This document shows, piece by piece, positions 41,207-53,364 of a DNA stretch of 64,000 nt. The stretch comes from Heracleum sosnowskyi. Its lineage: Eukaryota; Streptophyta; Magnoliopsida; Apiales; Apiaceae. The stretch lies in contig CM061239.1 in the NCBI GenBank assembly GCA_030848705.1, positions 86,286,363-86,350,362 on the forward strand, read 5' to 3'. A model generated the notes under the pieces. The model ran no database searches. It saw only the letters and a list, made by a program, of their open reading frames with translations, and was not told where the DNA came from. Position 1 is the first letter of the stretch; each line of letters begins with the position of its first letter. The position numbers and the translations under genes are program-made.

Positions 41207-41429
41207 ATGTCTAGCTTTGTATATTAAGTGTGTAATAACGCTGAAAACTGGTTTGTAATAATTATGACTTAGAAGCTTGTTTCATGCCATAATCTGGATG
41301 CGGTCTTGGATAAGGGGTATTTTATGTTATTATATATTATGCAAGTGTTATATTCAGGTTTATGTTGTGTACCGTTGGTCGGGTGACTCCCCAAATCTGT
41401 ACCCCGGGTTTGGAGGGCGTCACAACAAG

Positions 41430-42101
41430 GGCACTAACACATCATCAATAACTGAACCACATCAGCTACTACACATGGATTTGTTTGGTCCAATTAATGT
41501 GATGTCTATGTCAAAGAAACAATATTCACTTGTGATAGTTGATGACTATTCCAAATATACATGGGTTTTATTCCTACATTCCATGGATGAAACTCCACAA
41601 ATGGTGATTGATCATGTGAAGTTGATTGAGCTGGATTCTAGATTCCCTGTTAGAGCTATAAGGTCAGATAATGGAACTGAATTCAAAAATGCAGTCTTAA
41701 ATGACTTTTGTGCAGATAAAGGAATAACAAGACAATATTCAGCCCCTAGAACTCCTCAACAGAATGGAGTGGTAGAAAGGAAGAATCGTACATTGATTGA
41801 AGCTGCAAGAACAATGTTAAGTGAATCAAGACTTCCAATGTACTTTTGGGCTGAAGCTGTAAATACTGCTTGTTATACTCAGAATCGAACCTTAATCAAC
41901 AAGGACTTAATGAAGACTCCTTATGAGATCATGAATAACAAGAAACCAACACTCAAATACTTTCATGTATTTGGTGCTAAATGCTTTGTGCTCAAGGATG
42001 GAGATGTTAGACGTGGCAAGTTTGAGGCCAAGGCATATGAAGCTATTTTTGTTGGTTACTCTAGAAGATCTTACAGGGTGTACTTAATTGACAATCACTA
42101 A
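41430..42101 (+). pseudogene. E4 integrase core
   Basis: This continues E4 after the solo LTR. It has HMDLFGPINVMSMSKKQYSL (first Asp), IRSDNGTEFKNA (second Asp), PQQNGVVERKNRTLIEAART (Glu), then CFVLKDGDVRRGKFEAKAYE and IFVGYS. It ends at TAA 42099-42101 (LIDNH-stop). The homologous reading VKESVNITFDDTK follows directly in the same frame, so the stop is a mutation. The catalytic triad itself is intact. The residues before 41430 in this frame belong to the solo LTR. Confidence 0.88.
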
Positions 42102-43002
42102 GTCAAGGAAAGTGTCAATATTACATTTGATGACACTAAACTCCCAAGTATCCAAACAGAAGATTCATCTGAGGAACTGATGTTTGATAACTTGCCAGAC
42201 TCGGAATCAGATGATGACACTCCACCTGAGATTGATGATGGTAATGATAATAACAATGATGATAATGATCATGGTGGTGGTGGTGGAAACATTGGTAACA
42301 ATGGAGATACCACTAACACTAGAGAAGAATCATCAAGACAATTTAGCAACAACTTAGGGGGAGGAAATGAAGGGTCAACTAATCATTCACAACACCATAA
42401 TGAATTTCAAGGCGAATAATCAAGATCAAATCTTCCAAGACAAACTCTTTGGAATAAAGCTCATCCTTTTGAGCTGATCATTGGTGATCCAGGTGTTGGA
42501 GTTAGAACTAGAAGTACTACTCAGAATAAATGTCATTATTCAGGGTTTTTTTCTGAGATAGAACCAAAGAAGACTGAGGAAGCACTGAGTGATCCTGATT
42601 GGGTGATTATTATGCAAGATGAACTCAATCAATTTGAACAACAACAAATTTGGAAGCTGGTACCCAGACCAAAGAACGGGAAATTAGTTGGTACAAGATG
42701 GGTATTCAGAAACAAGTTAGATGAAGATGGCATAGTGACAAGAAACAAAGCAAGACTGATATCTCAAGGGTATTCACAAGCTGAAGGCATTGATTATGAT
42801 GATACCTATGCACCAGTGGCTAGGCTTGAGGCCATCAGGATGTTCTTAGCATTTGCACCTTACTCCAATTTTAAAGTTTATCAAATGGATGTTAAGAGTG
42901 CATTTATGAATGGTGATTTGGATGAAGAAGTGTATGTAGAACAACCCCTGGCTTTGAAAATCAGGAGTTGCTGGACTTTGTGTACTTTCTCTTCAAGGCT
43001 AT
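42102..43002 (+). pseudogene. E4 integrase-RT linker and RT N-terminus
   Basis: The same frame continues with an acidic Asp/Asn/Gly-rich linker, a second stop TAA at 42417-42419, and then HPFELIIGDPGVGVRTR, the start of the RT region. RT motifs seen are WIIMQ-like VIIMQDELNQFEQQQIWKLV, GTRWVFRNKLDEDG, KARLISQGYSQAEGIDYD, ARLEAIRMFLAF and VYQMDVKSAFMNGDLDEEVY. A one-base deletion near 42947 (CAACCCCTGG, where relatives encode QPPGFE) shifts the frame. The E7 LTR cuts the gene at 43003, before the YVDD motif, so no catalytic RT remains. Confidence 0.85.
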
Positions 43003-43332
43003 TGTAACATCCCCAGATCCGGGGTCGGAGATCCAGGTTGTCACGTCCCTTTGTTCCGTACAAACGCTTGATACTTGAATCATAATTTAATAAATCAACA
43101 CACATGGTGACCCCACCATCAATATACTCACGCCAGTTATGTCTCAGAAACGAATTTGCAAAAACAGTAGTCATATGATCCATAAATTAAAGTTATTACA
43201 ACCCAAAAGTAAAATGCTTGCAACCTACTGCCAGTATGATCTCTATGTGAAACCAGAAAGGCAGCTCAAAAGTTTGTTCTTGTTCATTAATATACATAAG
43301 TGATACTTATAAATAAACCGGAGCAACAAGAG

Positions 43333-43443
43333 TTACACTCTGAACCAGCTCAGTACTTCTACCTGAGGTGTTGCCACTGCCATCCTATGGGCGGTCTGCG
43401 CGACCCATACGCGCTTCCGAGTGGTATGACGAATCCTGGCCAT
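43333..43443 (-). CDS. short LTR ORF (36 codons), left E7 LTR
   Basis: It starts 9 nt after the putative acceptor AAAACAG. It encodes a basic peptide beginning MARIRHTTRKRVWVAQTAHR and ending VEVLSWFRV, then TAA. The right LTR carries the same ORF with five amino-acid differences and no stop. A similar VLSW-ending ORF is in the solo LTR at 41105-41206. Its role, if any, is unknown; a translated leader ORF is the simplest view. Confidence 0.3.
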   Translation of the reverse strand: MARIRHTTRKRVWVAQTAHRMAVATPQVEVLSWFRV

Positions 43444-44922
43444 CTACTCTAGCTGTTTTGTTGTGATATATATATATATATAAAAGAAAGCAAGAGTGAG
43501 CACTAAGCCCAGCAATCATACAAAGCAGCATAAGCATATATGTAAGCTTATATCATAAAGGAAAACCTTTAAAACATCATTCATATTTAGAATGATATAT
43601 TTATTTTCTTTTTACCAAAACCTGCCATACAGTGCAACTACTGTATGAGGAACATCATTACTCATCACTGCCACATTATCCACAACTCAGCACCAATTAG
43701 AGGAAAGGGACCTTTTTCCGGAGCACGTCCCGATACACGATGATCAGTCATTGTATCGTACTCACACTTTTCTACTAGTAGATGGACGACATCTTAACAC
43801 GATTATCACCCTAGCCGCATACGGGCTTTGTATCTGCTGGACTGTCCCACAGCCTCCTACGCGAGATAAGTGTTGGACTGCCTAGCAGCCTCTTACGCTA
43901 AAATCAGAGGTACTGTCCAACAGCCTCCTTCACGTTTACTCCTGGTCCCGGATAATCATCAATGAAACGGGAATCAGAATTTAATCGTATTTCCCCCAAG
44001 TACAATTACTTGTCAAAAACTTTGAAACAGTTTAGATTCCTTACTCTAGAATATTAGAAGGGAGTAAGTCACAATGTGGGTTGACATCAGTCAACGAAGC
44101 TACGAATGATTACCACGTATTTTAAAATCATGACCTGGGAGTTCATCGACATTTTCAGAGTTCAGCGAGTTTGAAATTCTTTGATTGAATAGGGGAGTCA
44201 TCCCCAGCTGTAGGTACTCTAGAGGAATAGAGGAAGTAAAACTATTTCCTCGACTCCTGGAACTGGATTCCCAATTTTTGATAAGTAATCGCATTTAAAT
44301 ATTTTTAATAAACTTAAAATAATATTGGGGAATCTTTGCTTTAAATATCTTTTCTGAAGATCAGAAATATTTTTGTAATTTTTAGAACCTTAAATAATAA
44401 AATAATAAGGTTCTATGATTTTTAAATCATATTTGGAATATTTAATAAATATCCAAATAATAAATATTGAATTATTATTCAATAATATTCCACTTAAGTG
44501 AGTATTCAAATAATATTCACTTATTTAAATAAATAATTAAAATAATATTTTTAATAATATTATTTAATACCTCATATTAAATATCCAATAATATATATAT
44601 ATATATATATATTGGAATATTTAATAACATATTTAAAATATGACTGTCCCTGGACCCTCCAGTTTCTCACAGTATAATCAAGTGAAAATAATAATTTAAC
44701 TCCCGGTCTAATATTTTAAAAATCATCGTATGAGTGCTCTATCCTTAGAGCCTTTAAAACCTCGGTTTATATCTAGTATTTACATAGCATATAAACCTTA
44801 TCTCTTATAACGCTTTTTATATCAAAAGCATAAACAATTATAATCTTTTCACAGCATTAAAGCAGGATATATATCACATGCACAACATCATCACTTATAT
44901 GATGTAGGGTTTGAAAACTTGC

Positions 44923-44973
44923 CTTGGTGTCTCGGTGATGTGGTAGAGGGGGCTTGAGAGTGTGCTCGTCGAT
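44923..44973 (-). other. exon-like block with GC-type donor, left E7 LTR
   Basis: On the minus strand it is bounded by TTGTTATAG| and ACCAAG|GCAAGTTTT, and is 51 nt long. The right-LTR copy is at 55076-55126 with identical boundaries. The inferred downstream intron runs 44922 to 43453 (1470 bp). Confidence 0.4.
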
Positions 44974-46833
44974 CTATAACAAGATACACAATTCATAGTA
45001 AGTCCCCTAGGACCAATTAATGTGCCATTACTTAAGCACTAACGTTCGATAAATGAAAATCAAATGTATCGTTCTTGGTCACCTAACACCTCATGACATT
45101 CCGTAAACCATAAGTCAAAAGTTTGGGTGGGAATCTATCCTCAAAACCCAAGTACTTTTCCATTACTAACTCCTTGTTTTTAAGTATCCCCTTAAGGGTA
45201 TTTCACTCGCGCAACCTTTGTTCTCGCATTTTTATAACATCGAAAACTTATCTTTTTGGCACGAAACCTCCTAGGTTCCTTTCCTAACAATCCATGCTAG
45301 TATCCATTTGAATATCTCAACCCAATTCCATTTTTAAAGGGTTTGATCACTATCTCAAAGTTCATGTAATGTACTACTTAGCTATCCGAAATCGCTTTCA
45401 CTAAAACGGACGTTTCTCTTAAACCGTAAATCGAAACGATACGATTCTTTCGCTAAAACAAACTACAAAATAGAGTCTACATGGTCATGGCCATAAACCT
45501 CTATGGTTATGTCTTTAAGGTAACCGTGGTCTCTGTACAAACTTCCTAAGTAAAATTCGACATGGTAACGACGCTTAAGCGTGATCAATCCACCAATCCA
45601 CAACCAAACAATCACAACCCAAGGATCTCATACAAACCACTTTATTTCTGTCTACACAAGCTCATAACACTAACCACTAGTTCAACCATCACTTACTCCA
45701 TTAAACATCATACATATCATGCAAAACATCTCTACATCATACTATCACTAACAATCATCCATTTATTCACTAATATCAAATCATAAGTAAAAGTGTGAGA
45801 GGGTTTATACCTTCCTTGGTACTTCGTATAGCCTAGAAATGGTTGGTATGACCTTCTTTGATCCTTGATTATCCTTTACAAGCCTTAAACTTCAAGATCA
45901 AAACAAGGAATCAAGAATTACTATTTATCTTTACTATTCATCATCAACTTTGATTCCATTTTTGAACAAGCTAATAATCATGGATGAAGCTAAGATCAAA
46001 TATTTACCTTAGTTTATGGATGAGGATGATTTAGAGCCCAAGAACATGAATTATGGTTGAGTGGAAGTGAAGGAAAAGTTTCCTTATCTTTGTGGAAGAA
46101 GAAAAGCCGAATGGTTGTTCTTCAAGAATGCTTCTTCTTTTGATTTGTTTTCTTTCCTTTTTGTTTTGTATAATAACTCTTAATTACTTGCCAATTAATT
46201 TGTGTGGCCATAATCAAGCCTTGTCACCAATGACACATGCCATTTTCACTTGTGGTTGTGGTGAAAGTGGTGACAAGGTGGTGATTCATCACCTTGTCAT
46301 CACTTGGTCATCACCTTGTCACCCTCATGCATCATGCTTATGTCATCATTTGTATCATCAATCCTTTTATATGTTGCACTTGATGATCTTATATGATACT
46401 TCTCCCTTGGTTAGGGTTTAATCCATAATTTGTTACGCTTTTGTTTCGCGATAGTCTCAAGTGATTTTAAAAACGTTTTTCTGTACCAAAGCTAGGGAAT
46501 ACTTCCTTCATCTTTCCATTACCTTGGTTTAATATATGGTCTTAGATTTCTCACCTTGGTTTAAGGTATGATCATGGATTTCTCATTCCACATATTTCCT
46601 CAAAACGATCAAATCAAAACATCCTCGATTGTCCGACGAATAGTGATTCAAAATTCGTATAGGAATCTCCTGATTCTGAGTACGTTTACATTCTTTTATT
46701 CTTCCTATACATCAATAATATAACTTCGAAACATTCATTCCATACCATCCACATAGTGTGGTCTGAAAATTTTCCATCAACACATTTACTATTCATCAGG
46801 GTTTCAAATATTACAAAATTTTGGGATATTACA

Positions 46834-46871
46834 GTCTCCCCTACTTAAAAGGATTCCGTCCCGGAATCAGA
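46834..46871 (-). promoter_or_regulatory. E7 polypurine tract
   Basis: The minus strand reads CCTTTTAAGTAGGGGAGAC directly before the LTR start TGTAATATCC. It is the expected plus-strand primer site. Confidence 0.85.
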
Positions 46872-48119
46872 TCAAAATAGATGAGGGTGCTTTTCTAGCA
46901 TTGCGCTTTCTAGTTCCCAAGTGGATTCTTCAACATTATGATTTTTCCACAAAACTCTTACCAGCTTTATAACCTTGTTCCTTAGCACTTGATCCTTGCG
47001 GTCAATGATTTCCACCGGTTGTTCTATATATGACAGGTCTGGTTGTATATCTACTTGCTCGTATTCCACCACGTGTCTGGCATCCGGATTGTACTTCCTT
47101 AACATGGACACATGGAACACGTTGTGAACTTGTTTCAGGTTTTGGGGCAAGGCTAGCTCGTAAGCTACTTCCCCGATGCGTCTCAAGATCTCGAACGGTC
47201 CAATATATCTAGGGCTTAATTTCCCCTTCTTTCTAAATCTCATCAATCCCTTCCATGGGGATACCTTTAACAGTACAAGATCTCTCACTTCATATTCCTT
47301 GTCTCTCCGAGCCAAATCTGCATATTTCTTTTGTCTGTCTTGGGCTGCTACCAACCGTCCTATGATAAGGTCTATTGCCTCCTTAGTCCGTTGGACCATT
47401 TCGGGTCTGAACATTTTTCGCTCTCCAACTTCATCCCAGTACAAGGGGGATCGACATCTTCTTCCATACAAGGCCTCATACGGGGGCATCCCGATGCTTG
47501 CATGAAAACTGTTGTTATAGGAAAACTCAATCAGGGGTAGGTGATCATCCCAATTTCCTTTAAAGTCTATGGCACAAACTCTCAACATATCCTCTAACGT
47601 TTGGATAGTCCTTTCACTTTGCCTATCCGTCTGGGGATGGTAAGCGGTACTCATGTTTAGCTTGGTTCATACACATTCCTGGAAGCTTCTCCAAAATCTG
47701 GAGTTAAATCTAGGGTCTCTGTCTGACACAATGGTGACTGGAACTCCATGTCGCGCCACAATTTCCTTCATATACATATCCACTAGTCTATCGACAGTGT
47801 ACCTTTCATTGATCGGAAGAAAGTGGGCTTACTTCGTCAACCGGTCTACGATTACCCAGATGACGTCATGATTAGTTTTGGTTCGTGGTAATCCTACTAC
47901 AAAGTCCATGGCTATTTGTTCCCATTTCCATTCTGGAATCTCTAGGGGTCGTAAGAGTCCACCGGGTCTTTGGTGTTCCGCCTTTACTCTTTGGCAGGTC
48001 AAGCATTTGCTTACCCACTCTGTTATATCCTTTTTCATGTTAGGCCACCAATAGTATTCCTTTAGATCCCTATACATCTTGGTACTTCCTGGGTGAATTG
48101 AATATCTCGAGCTATGACT
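46872..48119 (-). pseudogene. E7 integrase with C-terminal chromodomain-like tail
   Basis: Minus-strand frame with three pieces. 48077-47829 has the end of HHCC (C-x2-C in CLTCQRVK) and the first Asp (IAMDFVVGLP), ending in a TAA after DRLTK. 47828-47655 has the second Asp (SDRDPRFNSRFW) and a stop before MSTAYHPQ. 47654-46872 has the Glu helix (ERTIQTLEDMLR), SPRYIGPFEIL and a tail, VRVLWKNHNVEESTWELESA, that matches the chromodomain of Tekay-type chromoviruses, thought to target silent chromatin. A further stop (48120-48122) separates it from RNase H. The HPQTDGQSER motif reads QTDRQSER. Confidence 0.9.
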
Positions 48120-50269
48120 CTAATGTAGAATCTCATCTTTTAATTCCAGATCATTAGGAATCCAAATCCGGTAAGTATACCTCATAACTCCCTTATCATC
48201 CCTTTCAGTCTTTAATTCCTCTCCCGTCATTAGCTCTCTCCCTTCACTCCTCATGCGTTCTTGGCTTAGTTTGATCTTTTGCAGCAATTCTGATTGTAGT
48301 GCGATTTCGAATAATTTCTCTGTGCCATCTCCGGTTATTTTAACCTCAATCTCCATCTTTTCAAACTCTCGGATTAACTTTTTTGAGGAGGTTATCATTT
48401 TGAGTCTCTCTTTCCTGCTAAAGGCATCGGCCACCACATTGGCCTTCCCTGGGTGGTAAGAATCTCGCAATCATAATCTTTGATTAATTCTAACCATCTC
48501 CTTTGTCTCATATTGAGCTCTTTCTGAGTGAAAATATACTTAAGGCTCTTATGGTCTGTGTAGATCTCGCACTTTTCCCCATATAAGTAATACCTCCAAA
48601 TTTTCAAGGGGAAAACTATTGCTGCTAACTCCAAATCATGGGTAGGGTATCTACTCTCATATTCCTTCAACTGCCTAGAAGCATATGCAATCACCCTTTC
48701 GTGTTGCATAAGCACGCATCCTAACCCTTTTTGTGATGCATGACTATAGATCACGAAATTCCCCTTTCCGTCTGGCAGTTCCAGTACAGGGGCAGTAACT
48801 AGCCTCCTTTTCAATTCCTGAAAACTCTTCTCGCATTTCTCAGTCCACTCAAACTTTTCAGTCTTTCGGGTCAGTCGAGTCAATGGGGCTGCTATTCTAG
48901 CAAAATCTTGCACAAATCTCCGATAATACCCGGCTAAGCCTATAAAACTTCTCACCTCAGTCGGGGTGGTTGGTCTCTCCCAATTTGAAACGGCTTCTAT
49001 CTTAGCAGGGTCAACTAGTACTCCATCATTGCTGACCACATGGCCTAGAAACTGTAATTCCCATAGCCAAAACTCACACTTGGAGAACTTGGCATATAAC
49101 CTTTCCTTTCTCAACGTCTCTGACACTATTCTCAAGTGTTCTGCGTGCTCTTCCTCCGTCTTGGAGTAGACTAAAATATCATCAATGAAAACTATGACGC
49201 ATTTGTTCAAATATTGCTTGAAGACTCTATTCATTAGGTCCATGAAAGTCGTCGGGGCATTCGTCAGCCCAAACGACATTACCAAAAACTCATAGTGCCC
49301 ATACTTAGTGCGAAATGCAATCTTGGGTATATCTTCAGGTTTTATCTTTAACTGGTGATACCCAGTTCTCAGGTCAATCTTGGAGAAGTAAACCGCATCT
49401 TTCAACTGGTCAAAAAAATCATCGATCCTTGGTAAAGGATAACGGTTCTTAATGGTCAACTTGTTTAGTTCTCGATAGTCTATGCATAATCTCAAACTAC
49501 CATCCTTCTTTTTCACAAACAGCACTGGTGCACCCCACAGTGACACACTAGGTCTTATCATTCCCTTATCTAGCAATTCCTGCAATTGAATGGCTAACTC
49601 TTTCATCTCTACTGGAGATAACCGGTACGGGGCCTTCGAAACTGGCGCCGTCCCTGGAGCTAATTCTATAGCGAATTCTATCTCCCTATCGGGTGGTAAT
49701 CCGGGAAGGTCTTCTGGAAACACGTCTTCAAATTCATTAACTATAGGAATATTTTGTAATTTAGGAACCTCTCGATTTGTATCTACCACATAGGCTAAGT
49801 AAGCCTCACACCCATGCCGCAACAACCTCTTGGTTTGGGCCATGGTTAAAAACTTACGGGTTTGTCGTTGTCCCTTGAACACGACCTCCCGTCCTTCGGA
49901 CGTTTTGATCCAAATTTTCTTTCTTTCACAATCGATCTGAGCACCATTGCTCGACAACCAGTCCATTCCCAGAATAACATCAAATTCCCCTAATTTAAAT
50001 GGGATCAAGTCTACACGAAACTGTTGACTTTCTATTTCTAGGCTACAGTCTAAGTGTATTTTATCAACTGGAATTACTTCCTGATTGGCTATCTCTACCT
50101 CTAATACTTCTTTTAATGGTTCCGCTCTAAGTCTTAACTGACTCGCGAAATCCCTCGAAATAAAAGACTTGGTAGCTCCTGAATCAAATAAAACATTTGC
50201 ATTGACGGTGTTTAATAGAAGGGTACCTTCTATCACATTTGTGTCCCTCACGGCATCTTTCACAGTCAT
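48120..50269 (-). pseudogene. pol: E7 protease end, reverse transcriptase, RNase H
   Basis: The frame begins MTVKDAVRDTNVIEGTLLLN. Protease motifs are LFDSGATKSFIS and VILGMDWLSSNGA. RT has GAPVLFVKKKDGSLRLCIDY, YHQLKIKPEDIPKIAF, FIDDILVYSK (catalytic) and LGHVVSNDGV. RNase H has VIYSHASQKGLGCVLM, where relatives have SDAS; the first catalytic Asp is replaced by His. HDLELAAIVF and YTDHKSLKYIFTQ follow. The frame shifts between 48395 and 48470 and continues as SYHPGKANVVADAFSRKE to a TAG at 48120. Length and order are normal for the family, but the copy is inactive. Confidence 0.92.
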
Positions 50270-51568
50270 GTTAAAAGTTCTAGCAGTCGGGGGTCTGTTA
50301 GAGGCGGCTCCACTGATTCTTGAGCCAGCGGGGTTTGCGAGAGGGCAATCTCTTTTCAGGTGTCCTAATTTTCAACATTGGAAACACTTCTGATCGTTCA
50401 GAGGGCATGTTCTGGAGTAGTGCCCTGTCTTCTTGCACTTGAAGCATGTTGCCGACTTTAAAGTACACTCTCCCAAATGTTTCCTCCCACACGTCTTGAA
50501 GTCAGGTAGTGGGGGTCGGGGTTGATTGAAACGGGACACTCCTATCTGTCCGCCGCCCTGACTTAGGCTCTTATTCTCAGTTTTCCTGAACTCGGAATTC
50601 CTTAAGGGTTGGGACCTGGTTCCTCCGAATGGTCTTTCTGGAAAACTCTTGGTCACCGAGCTTCGTCCTTGACTACCAAACTTTCTCTTTTTCTCTTCTC
50701 TTCCTTTCTGACTCTGCTCACTACCTGCTTCCACTATGGTTGCCTTTTGCACTAGCGATGCATAGTCCGTTACTTCCAACACCGCTACTCTATTCTGAAT
50801 CCATTACTTTAACCCTTGCTGAAACCTTCTCGACTTCTTCAAGTCGGTATTGACAAAATCCGGCACAAACCTAGATAACTCAGTAAACTTGGCTTCATAT
50901 TCCGCCACAGTCATGTTATCCTGTTTCAGTTCCAAAAACTTCCTCTCCATTTGTGCTTCCATGAATACAGGGAAATACTTTTCCAGAAATAAGGTAGTAA
51001 ACCTTGTCCAGGTAACAACGGCATCTGTTTCTAGGTTTCTCTTCGATTCCCACTAGTAGTTAGCCTCCCCTTTCAGGAGGTATGTAGCAAAGACGGTCTT
51101 TTGGGCTTCCTCAATACCTAGAATTTCAAAAGATTTTTCCATTTCCTTTAACCAGGCTCTTGCCTCAACAGGGTCAGCAGATCCCTGAAATTCCGGGGGT
51201 CTTAGGGACTTAAAAGCCTTAAAAGCATTATGCCCCGCAGTATTGGGGCCTGGTGGTGGTGGCGGTGGGTGCATGAATTGGTCCATCGGGTTTCCACCGG
51301 GGACCTCCACATTATGAGTACTTTCATACTCTTCCTCTTCATAGTCCTGATCATCAAACTCATTATAATCATCATCCTCTCCACTTCCTTCATACTCACC
51401 TTCCTCATAATTCTGTTCTTCCAACTCGTGGAAGTCTGGGTTTTCTTCCTCATTATGAACGTTTTGCCTTACATCTCCCTGGTTAACACTGCTCTGAGCC
51501 GCAAAATTGGCAGGGCGTGCTCGTGTTCCCATATGTCGGGGTGGCATTTTCCTGATGTTTTTAAACAA
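50270..51568 (-). pseudogene. gag: E7 gag
   Basis: I favour the start at MPPRHMGTRARPAN (51547), with an in-frame ATG at 51568 also possible. A very acidic Glu/Asp/Tyr stretch and a proline run (MHPPPPPPGP) are followed by the retrotransposon gag core FKSLRPPEFQGSADPVEARA and WLKEMEKSFEILG. A TAG at 51053-51055 replaces the conserved Trp of the YWWES-like motif. A TAA near 50811 follows GLK, and the zinc-knuckle region has CFKCKKTGHYSRTCP, with a TGA at 50372-50374 inside a second CFQC knuckle. All pieces are in one frame, so only nonsense mutations separate them. Confidence 0.88.
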
Positions 51569-52054
51569 AAACTTTTATTAAAAACCATTTTTTCCTTCAA
51601 AATAGGTAGTTGGATCGGTTGAGTTTATCAGTGAAAATCTTGGGAATCATCATTTCCCTCACCAAATTCTCTTATATATATATATATATATTTCAAAATG
51701 GGGTTGCACAGTTTATATGTCAAAACTAATAACTTGTAAAACAGTTGAAATAGCAGGGGATATCAAATTTAAGACTGAAAGCTTTAAAGAAACTGAAATG
51801 CACGAATATATACATAAGTGACCTAAAGTCACTAGATACCAAAGTCAAAGTTCCAACAAAAGCAAACATATCGCTGAAATACATCATTCGTACAACAGTC
51901 AAAAGCTAAGTACTACCAGTCAACATCTGTTACGTCAGTTTGATCAGCCTATCTCTAACTCAGAAAGGATACTACTATACATCGGAACCATCCCACAAAA
52001 ACTGGCACTAATAACGGTCATCTGAGTTTAGAGAACTAAGCTATCTATCACCTA
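51569..52054 (-). other. spacer between E7 upstream ORF and gag
   Basis: This is AT-rich sequence with an (AT) run at 51674-51691. No ORF or RNA gene is seen. Confidence 0.6.
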
Positions 52055-52860
52055 TCAAGGCTCCACCTCCGAGCGGGTCAGGTTCCTGACACGCGCCATA
52101 GCATCTGCCCAAATTCTCTTTGTGGCCAGTCGGGGTACCAATCCCTCAACAATAACAGACAGGCCTCTCATGCGGAACATAGCTCGCCACTCAATGCTGG
52201 AAATCTCAAGTCTCATCTCCATAGGAGTCATAAACCTCATCCCGTCCTAATAGGAACGACGGATCTCTCTCTCGGCAGCCAACCGTCTCCTCAGCTCATC
52301 AGCTCTAGCCTCTGCCGCTGCCAAGTCAGTGGTCAGCCGGCCAATCATCCAATCATGGATCACAGTAGGTACTCCAGTAGGTGAGGGAGGAGGTGTATCT
52401 GGATCAGTCATGGCCTGGTCCTCCTCATATCCCTCATGGGCGAGGTCATAGTCATCGTCTGATGGTAACGGGCTCAGTGGGGGTACAGGAGGGTTAAGGG
52501 CTCTCACAGTAGGCAGAGGGTACATCCTGATGCCTCCTCGGCTAACACTGTCCTCAGAAGTCTCATCACCCTCTGTGGTAACTACATCGGCCACAACCTG
52601 ATCCCTCTCAGTGGAATCATCATCTTGTAGTGGGTACAGGAGAAGTAGGAAAGTCAAACACAGTCTGGGGGTCCTATTCCGGATCCTCGTCCGGGTCCTC
52701 CGGATCCTCGTCCGGGTCCTCTGTATCCTCCTCGAGATCCTCATCTAGATCCTCCATGGGGTCATCCATGGGTCCGTCCTCAGCCGCCAGCAGAGCATCG
52801 TCATGCTGGGTCTCAAAGTCATCAGCCTCCTCAGCCGCAAACACCTATACAAGCGAAAAC
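52055..52860 (-). pseudogene. E7 upstream ORF ahead of gag
   Basis: Coding-like sequence precedes gag. It begins near 52855 with FAAEEADDFETQHDDALLAA and Asp/Pro-rich repeats (EDPDEDPEDPDEDPE). After a frame change around 52650 it continues as DQVVADVVTTEGDETSEDSV, a Pro-rich part, and IHDWMIGRLTTDLAAAEARA followed by a short coiled coil (DELRRRLAAEREI). A stop at 52247 is followed in frame by LEISSIEWRAMFRMRGLSVI and an end at 52055. Protein-like composition persists across the stop and shift, so it is a decayed real ORF rather than chance. I do not recognise a function. Tekay elements are not generally described with such an ORF. Confidence 0.5.
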
Positions 52861-53018
52861 TAGGTTACTTTACTGTGTAATAAAAGTTCCCTTGCGGGTT
52901 TTAACAGTCAGTGCTACATCCGGTAGCCCAACCATGAATTCGATGGGAGTTCTTCTTATTATTATAGTTGCATTTATTAATCCTAACGCCCTATCGTTTC
53001 TGAGATTAATAACTATAG

Positions 53019-53030
53019 GCTCTGATGCCA
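53019..53030 (-). promoter_or_regulatory. E7 primer binding site
   Basis: The minus strand reads TGGCATCAGAGC four bases after the LTR end. It matches the initiator tRNA-Met PBS (TGGTATCAGAGC) with one mismatch. Confidence 0.85.
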
Positions 53031-53364
53031 TTTCTGTAACATCCCCAGATCCAGGGTCGGAGATCCAGGTTGTCACGTCCCTTTGTTCCGTACAAACGCT
53101 TGATACTTGAATCATAATATAATAAATCAACACACATGGTGACCCCACCATCAATATACTCACGCTAGTTATGTCTCAGAAACGAATTTGCAAAAACAGT
53201 AGTCATATGCTCCATAAATTAAAGTTATTACAACCCAAAAGTAAAATGCTTGCAACCTACTGCTAGTATGATCTCTATGTGAAACCAGAAAGGCAGCTCA
53301 AAAGTTTGTTCTTGTTCATTAATATACATAAGTGATACTTATAAATAAACCGGAGCAACAAGAG

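Larger units (their letters stand above)
38143..41424 (+). mobile_element. Tekay-like solo LTR (3282 bp)
   Basis: It starts TGTAAGATCCGTG and ends GGAGGGCGTCACA, flanked by ACAAG (38138-38142 and 41425-41429), inside E4 integrase. No internal coding region is present, so it is a solo LTR. TATAAAAAGG at 38728 is a strong TATA box. Downstream is a leader with a GT donor (38934), a small exon-like block (40209-40282) ending in AG|GCAAGT, an acceptor at 41091-41092 and a short ORF. The middle (39540-40000) is strongly A/T-rich with repeated TTTAATTA-type words and holds no gene. Confidence 0.93.
37962..43002 (+). mobile_element. E4: plus-strand Ty1/copia remnant
   Basis: It begins abruptly within the GAG-pre-integrase domain, continues through integrase and into RT, and is cut at 43003 by the E7 LTR (target site GCTAT, 42998-43002). 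A solo LTR (38143-41424) splits it. Gag, protease, both LTRs and most of RT are absent from the window. It is in the opposite orientation to neighbouring E3. Confidence 0.85.
43003..46833 (-). repeat. E7 3' LTR (3831 bp)
   Basis: The element-strand start is TGTAATATCCCAAAATTTTG at 46833 and the end ..GGGGATGTTACA at 43003. Exon-like block 44923-44973 has acceptor TTATAG| and donor AAG|GCAAGT. A second acceptor (43453-43454) precedes a short ORF (43333-43443). A putative first donor, AAG|GTAAAT, is at 46006-46007. A 109-codon plus-strand ORF at 46092-46421 is judged fortuitous. No other gene is seen. Confidence 0.92.

Noticed and set aside
46092..46421. 109-codon plus-strand ORF (MEEEKPNGCSS..) that looks like a small membrane protein
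   Set aside because: It lies antisense inside the E7 LTR leader. Hydrophobicity comes from T-rich sequence, and the matching part of the right LTR is displaced, so it has no support as a gene.
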